Positions 60,065 through 64,000 of a DNA stretch of 64,000 nt are shown piece after piece. The translations under genes were made by a program, and so were the position numbers. The notes under the pieces were generated by a model that did no database searches, was not told the origin of the DNA, and saw only the letters and a list, made by a program, of their open reading frames with translations. Positions within the stretch are counted from its first letter, which is position 1; each line of letters begins with the position of its first letter. Source of the DNA: Bacteroidales bacterium (GTDB lineage Bacteria > Bacteroidota > Bacteroidia > Bacteroidales > UBA12170). The stretch covers positions 1 through 64,000 of the forward strand of contig JADGDY010000004.1 of NCBI GenBank assembly GCA_016744655.1. Reading direction: 5' to 3'.

Positions 60065-61615
60065 ATGAGAAAACACTATAATTCACTCGTAACCATATTG
60101 CTTTTGATGCTTTTTATAAGCACATTGAATGGACAAACAGAAAACAAAGAAGTCAAAGATAAACCTGATCCTCTCGTGGAAGAAACCCAAAATGATGATA
60201 AGGAGTTCAGAGGTATTTTACTCGATTCTGAAAATAAAACACCCTTGCTATATACTACTATTTACATTTTAAATACTAATAGAGGAACAATAAGCAATGA
60301 GTTAGGCCATTTTACAATTAATATTTCCGGTTTAAATAAAACGGATTCATTGGCGTTTCAATTTGTTGGCTATAAAACAAGAACCATTAGTTTAGGCGAA
60401 CTGGAAGCTGATTCTGTGATTTACCTGAAAGAAGAGTTTGTTAACTTGAGTGAGTTCTTAGTTTTTGCTACTGAACCTGATGCCGAAGCCATTGTAAAAA
60501 ATGTGGTGAAGAATAAAAAATCGAATTATCGAAAAACGACCAGTAAAAAACAGACCTTCATTCGTCTACGAGATAATATGATTATGGATGATTTTAGCTT
60601 TGACTATAAAAAAAGTTCACTTGCTGATTTGGACAGAGAAACGTTTGACCGAGCTGGAGAAAAAATTCCAAAGAACACCACATCGTATACTGATTTCCTG
60701 GTTAATCTCTATTTTAACAAAGATAAAGCTAATGACATTAAATTTGATCCCATCAAAATGGTATCACTAAAAGAGAATGATATTAACGAACCTAGTCAGT
60801 TATCACTAGTACTAGAAGATGCATTGGCCAATACAAAGGAAGACGAGTATTGGAAAGTAAAATCAGGAATATTTAGTAAAAAAATTGATGACGATGAAAT
60901 AAAAGGTAAGTCATCTGACTCATTGGGTGAAGATACCGAACGATTAGCTTTCTATACTTCATCCGTTAAAGAGCAGCTTCAATATAGTCTAATGGAAGAT
61001 AAGGATCAATGGGAATTCCTTTATAGCACTAGTAAATACAATTACACAATTGACGGAGGAACCCGTGTAAACGGGGAGGATGTTTACATCATTGATTTTA
61101 CACCAAAAAAGAATGGTTTATTCATGGGAAGAATATTTATCGCTGTCAGTACATATGCATTGATCAGGGCTGACTATGAATATGCCCCAGATAAAACAGG
61201 TGCAGATGTTAATCTTCTGGGGATTGGATATACTGAGAAGTATTTTAAAGGTTCAATTTATTTTGAGAAAAAAGAGGACAATTATGTATTAAAATATTTT
61301 TCACGGAAAATTGGAACTTATTTGACTATGGATCGAAATCTTGCCTTACAGAAGAAAAAAAACAGGACCTTGTTTGATAAGAAAGTGGAGGAAATAAAAG
61401 TAGGTCTTATCATAAAGTCTGATGTGGAAGAATCTTTGGAACTATTGGTAATTGAAGACGATAATATTTCTGAACAGAAATACTCTGATTTCAATCAACC
61501 TGAGAACATTAAGCCTATTTTTGTTAAACAGTTCAATGATGAATTATGGAAAGATTATAATATTATCGAACCTACGAAGCAAATGAAGGATTATAAAAAG
61601 CATGAAAAGAATTAG
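60065..61615 (+). CDS. Carboxypeptidase-regulatory-like domain protein, exported
   Basis: 516 aa from the ATG at 60065, which gives a good signal peptide (to about residue 24, STLNGQ); an ATG at 60041 would add 8 residues. Residues of about 50-130 form a CarboxypepD_reg-like beta sandwich (FRGILLDSENKTPLLYTTI, SNELGHFTINI, LAFQFVGYKTRTI). The rest (AEAIVKNVVKNKKSNYRK onwards) is a long Bacteroidota-specific region resembling part of DUF5686-type proteins but without a final barrel. Periplasmic or outer-membrane-attached; function unknown. Confidence 0.7.
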   Translation: MRKHYNSLVTILLLMLFISTLNGQTENKEVKDKPDPLVEETQNDDKEFRGILLDSENKTPLLYTTIYILNTNRGTISNELGHFTINISGLNKTDSLAFQFVGYKTRTISLGELEADSVIYLKEEFVNLSEFLVFATEPDAEAIVKNVVKNKKSNYRKTTSKKQTFIRLRDNMIMDDFSFDYKKSSLADLDRETFDRAGEKIPKNTTSYTDFLVNLYFNKDKANDIKFDPIKMVSLKENDINEPSQLSLVLEDALANTKEDEYWKVKSGIFSKKIDDDEIKGKSSDSLGEDTERLAFYTSSVKEQLQYSLMEDKDQWEFLYSTSKYNYTIDGGTRVNGEDVYIIDFTPKKNGLFMGRIFIAVSTYALIRADYEYAPDKTGADVNLLGIGYTEKYFKGSIYFEKKEDNYVLKYFSRKIGTYLTMDRNLALQKKKNRTLFDKKVEEIKVGLIIKSDVEESLELLVIEDDNISEQKYSDFNQPENIKPIFVKQFNDELWKDYNIIEPTKQMKDYKKHEKN

Positions 61616-61691
61616 CTTCATTGGTTTAACCCAAACTTGATATTATGGCCCGAACCTTGTAAGTCACGAAAGAATCAAAGTAGAAATAACA

Positions 61692-61757
61692 ATGAGAAAA
61701 ATTATTTAGTATATCGCATTGGTTTTATCTGGATTAGGAATTCCATTGCTAGCATGA
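61692..61757 (+). pseudogene. Possible decayed signal-peptide start
   Basis: In frame from the ATG at 61692 the sequence reads MRKII, stop, YIALVLSGLGIPLLA, stop. The composition is that of a signal peptide interrupted by TAG and then ended by TGA. It may be the leftover start of a lost exported-protein gene between two intact genes, or chance. Confidence 0.25.
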
Positions 61758-61773
61758 TTTCTAATAGAAACCA

Positions 61774-62427
61774 TCAAATATTAACCTTAAAAAAGACACC
61801 TACATTTATTTCTGTTCTAAAATTTTGTCCAAAATGCTTTACATTTAGTGCTGGGCCAAAATGATAAATTTGATACTTTACTCCTAATCTCCAAAAGTGA
61901 TAACTAAATTGATGAGACTCTCTAAATGAGGTTAAAGCTTGGAGTCTGAAATAAGGATGTAGACTTCTATTGTTTAAAGGGTGCCATTCGAAAAATGAAA
62001 AGATTTCTCCATTTCCTTGTTTATGCAACTCATAGCTTGGCTGAATGGATAGTCGTATGCTTTTACTCGCATGAAAAAATGAAAGGGTAATTATAGGATT
62101 AAAGCCTCCATTTGCGGTGAGTGTTGCTCCAATTCCGATTTCGAATTTCTTAATTAACTCATATAACACTACTGATTGAATCATATAACTAGCGGGATTA
62201 TTTGGCTGATAATCCACTTCGTAGTTTATAATATTGGTAAATGCAAATGCGCTTGCCGAAGGGATTTTTTTGTAAAAACTCATTTGGTACATACTTGAAT
62301 TATTTCCAATGATTAGCTCTATAGGTACTGGATTAATTTCGACTTTATTTTGAGGTGTTTGTTCTTGCCACATGAGTGAACTAACATTAATCAGCAGTAT
62401 GGTAATTAGGACTCTATATAGTCTCAT
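61774..62427 (-). CDS. Outer-membrane-like protein of unknown function
   Basis: 217 aa. A signal peptide at about residues 1-18 is followed by amphipathic strands rich in Tyr, Phe and His and a final strand EINVGVFFKVNI ending in a hydrophobic residue, as usual in small outer-membrane barrels. No family was recognised. It is a single gene upstream of which (62428-62559) nothing clear was found. Confidence 0.6.
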   Translation of the reverse strand: MRLYRVLITILLINVSSLMWQEQTPQNKVEINPVPIELIIGNNSSMYQMSFYKKIPSASAFAFTNIINYEVDYQPNNPASYMIQSVVLYELIKKFEIGIGATLTANGGFNPIITLSFFHASKSIRLSIQPSYELHKQGNGEIFSFFEWHPLNNRSLHPYFRLQALTSFRESHQFSYHFWRLGVKYQIYHFGPALNVKHFGQNFRTEINVGVFFKVNI

Positions 62428-62559
62428 ATTAAAAAAGTTTTATAAAAAAATGGTATGGATTGAAAGAATGGAACTCTAATTGTAAAAACGCAAAAACTCT
62501 TGCTGTTTTATGCGGAAATGAATTCTAACAATATTATTCTTTGAACAAGAAATGGAATT

Positions 62560-63909
62560 TTAAACTGGTATAATAATCCTATTCATTTTCTTTTCTCGCG
62601 TAAGGTAGAATACCATAAACGCAATTAATAGCTCTACTATGGGCATAATCAGCCACACTCCATTAATTCCCATCATCTGAGGTAATAAATAGGCCATAAA
62701 TGCAAATACAACAAATGTTTTAGAAAAGGAGATAATGGCAGATATTTTACCATTAGATAGGGCTGTGAACATGGCAGAACCAAACATATTATAACCTACC
62801 AATAGAAAACCAAATGAAAAAATTGACAATCCTTGTATAGCTAATTCATAAGCCGGATTATCAGGACTGAAAAAGATGGACACCAAAAATGACTTCCCCA
62901 CTATAATGGCTACAACTATCACAGGGCTTATAATGAGTAAACTATTAATAGTGTATTTTCTCACTTTAGCGAGCATGGCAAAATCCTTCTTTCCATAATA
63001 ATAACTAATGAGGGGAGCTGTACCAATGGCAAAACCAAAGAAAGAATTACCCACCAATAAATTAATGTATAGAATTACTGAAATGGCTGCTAAACCATCG
63101 TTACCAGCGTATTTCAGGCTGAGTAAATTAAAAATCAAAGCTGTAAAACCAATAGATAATTCACTTACCATTTCTGAAGAGCCATTAAATACTACCGACT
63201 TCATGAATTTTATATCAATAGTATGAAAGCCAAAATTAAAAGTGGATTTATCAGAATTAAAATAAATCCCGGCATAAATTAATGCAATAGCAATTCCCAG
63301 AAGTGTGGCTAATCCAGCTCCCTTTACTCCCATATCTAAAACAACAATAAACACATAATCCAAAATAATATTGGCAAGACCACCAATTACTGACATGATT
63401 AATGATGTTTTGGGATTACCCTCCGCCCTTAAGAATCCTGCAAAAATCATTTTTGCTATAAGTAACGGAAAGGTGAGAAAAACATAAAAGCTATAAGATT
63501 CGGCATAAACCAATAAAGCGTCATTAACACCTAAAAACTGTAAAATGTTATCCTGGAATATAAAAGACACAATAGTCATAAAGACTCCAAAATTTATGGC
63601 AACAACTAGAAGGTTGGAAAAATACTTAGAAGCTAATTTAACATTCTTCTCACCCAATTTTATGGAGGCTAAAGCACCACCACCTGATGCCAGCATTAAA
63701 CCAAACGAAAATATCAAACTATTCACTGGAATAGTTAGGTTTACTGCAGCCAGGGCTGTTGAACCCACATAAGTAGATATAAAGTATCCATCAACTATAG
63801 CATAAATAGCCATAAATGCCATCACTAATATTGAAGGCATCAAGAAGTTAAGAAACTCCTTACTATTCATTTCATTTTTAAATCTCATCATCTTTTCATT
63901 TTTTATCAT
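62560..63909 (-). CDS. MATE-family efflux transporter
   Basis: 449 aa from the ATG at 63909; the open frame reaches a GTG at 63957, but a promoter element at 63922-63929 makes that unlikely. ATGs at 63891 and 63888 are also possible. Twelve membrane helices; MPSILVMAFMAIYAIVDGYFIS and GLMLASGGGALASI match the first MATE helices, and the paired repeat occurs near SSEMVSELSIGFTALIFN. It exports cationic drugs or metabolites by Na+ or H+ exchange; the substrate is unknown. Confidence 0.88.
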   Translation of the reverse strand: MIKNEKMMRFKNEMNSKEFLNFLMPSILVMAFMAIYAIVDGYFISTYVGSTALAAVNLTIPVNSLIFSFGLMLASGGGALASIKLGEKNVKLASKYFSNLLVVAINFGVFMTIVSFIFQDNILQFLGVNDALLVYAESYSFYVFLTFPLLIAKMIFAGFLRAEGNPKTSLIMSVIGGLANIILDYVFIVVLDMGVKGAGLATLLGIAIALIYAGIYFNSDKSTFNFGFHTIDIKFMKSVVFNGSSEMVSELSIGFTALIFNLLSLKYAGNDGLAAISVILYINLLVGNSFFGFAIGTAPLISYYYGKKDFAMLAKVRKYTINSLLIISPVIVVAIIVGKSFLVSIFFSPDNPAYELAIQGLSIFSFGFLLVGYNMFGSAMFTALSNGKISAIISFSKTFVVFAFMAYLLPQMMGINGVWLIMPIVELLIAFMVFYLTREKKMNRIIIPV

Positions 63910-63921
63910 TAAACTCGAATG

Positions 63922-63929
63922 CAAAAGTA
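63922..63929 (-). promoter_or_regulatory. Promoter -7 element for MATE transporter
   Basis: The minus strand reads TACTTTTG (TAnnTTTG), 13 bp upstream of the ATG at 63909 and downstream of the GTG at 63957. Confidence 0.45.
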
Positions 63930-64000
63930 TGTTGAGGAGAAATTTAATTTGTTGCACATTTAACGGCTATTGGTGGACAATTATCCTTAAATGAATTTAT

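Noticed and set aside
61637-61864. 75-codon plus-strand frame
   Set aside because: Its second half is antisense to the outer-membrane-like gene at 61774-62427 and it has no protein-like features.
1-64000. tRNA, rRNA or intact insertion sequences
   Set aside because: No cloverleaf with a GGTTCRA-type T arm, no rRNA core sequence and no full transposase were found on reading both strands; a covariance-model search would be decisive.

Overview
The window is about 64 kb of AT-rich DNA from a member of the Bacteroidota, most likely a free-living, possibly marine or facultatively anaerobic Bacteroidia. The evidence is: several secreted proteins ending in a type IX secretion (T9SS, Por) sorting domain with the usual YPNP/FPNP/WPNP start; promoters of the Bacteroidota form TAnnTTTG a short distance before many starts; weak Shine-Dalgarno signals; and LytTR two-component, RND efflux and membrane-anchored TPR-HTH regulators typical of the phylum. 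The genus cannot be fixed from the sequence. No rRNA, tRNA, CRISPR array or intact insertion sequence was seen.

Layout. 0-9 kb (minus strand): two repeats of one arrangement, a membrane-anchored TPR-helix-turn-helix regulator followed by a secreted thioredoxin-fold T9SS protein. 9-19 kb (minus): an SbcD-like phosphoesterase, then an efflux operon reading adaptor, RND pump, TolC channel, LytS-type kinase, LytTR regulator, barrel-like protein. 19-23 kb (minus): a two-gene cassette (small barrel-like protein plus CotH-type lipoprotein) present twice in tandem, each copy with its own promoter. 23-30 kb (plus): a lone xanthine dehydrogenase molybdenum subunit, a small membrane protein, a secreted CocE/S15-type hydrolase and a Na+/Ca2+ exchanger. 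30-39 kb: a methyltransferase/membrane/SRPBCC operon, a cysteine-rich PAS protein, NDH-2, a double adenylate kinase with a degenerate second half, a TetR regulator and a membrane class III cyclase. 39-49 kb: PAP2 phosphatase, metallophosphoesterase, Bcr-type MFS exporter, a Crp/Fnr regulator divergent from a porin/10-TM membrane protein pair, a second membrane cyclase and a DUF429 protein. 49-54 kb: M14 carboxypeptidase, secreted endonuclease/phosphatase-like protein, SixA and an M20 amidohydrolase. 54-60 kb: a citrate lyase operon (citD-citE-citF-citXG-citC). 60-64 kb: a carboxypeptidase-regulatory-like protein, a small outer-membrane-like protein and a MATE exporter.

How genes may work together. 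The citrate lyase operon encodes the three lyase subunits and all recognised prosthetic-group and activation enzymes, but no transporter or CitAB regulator is nearby. A TGTTA-N6-TAACA palindrome of Crp/Fnr architecture lies at the same distance (61.5 bp, centre to TAnnTTTG element) upstream of both citD and the NDH-2 gene, which suggests shared control by a Crp/Fnr-family protein; one such regulator is encoded at 43.1-43.8 kb. Intergenic regions carry several families of structured, hairpin-forming dispersed repeats; one family shows a stem whose sequence differs between copies while its base pairing is kept.
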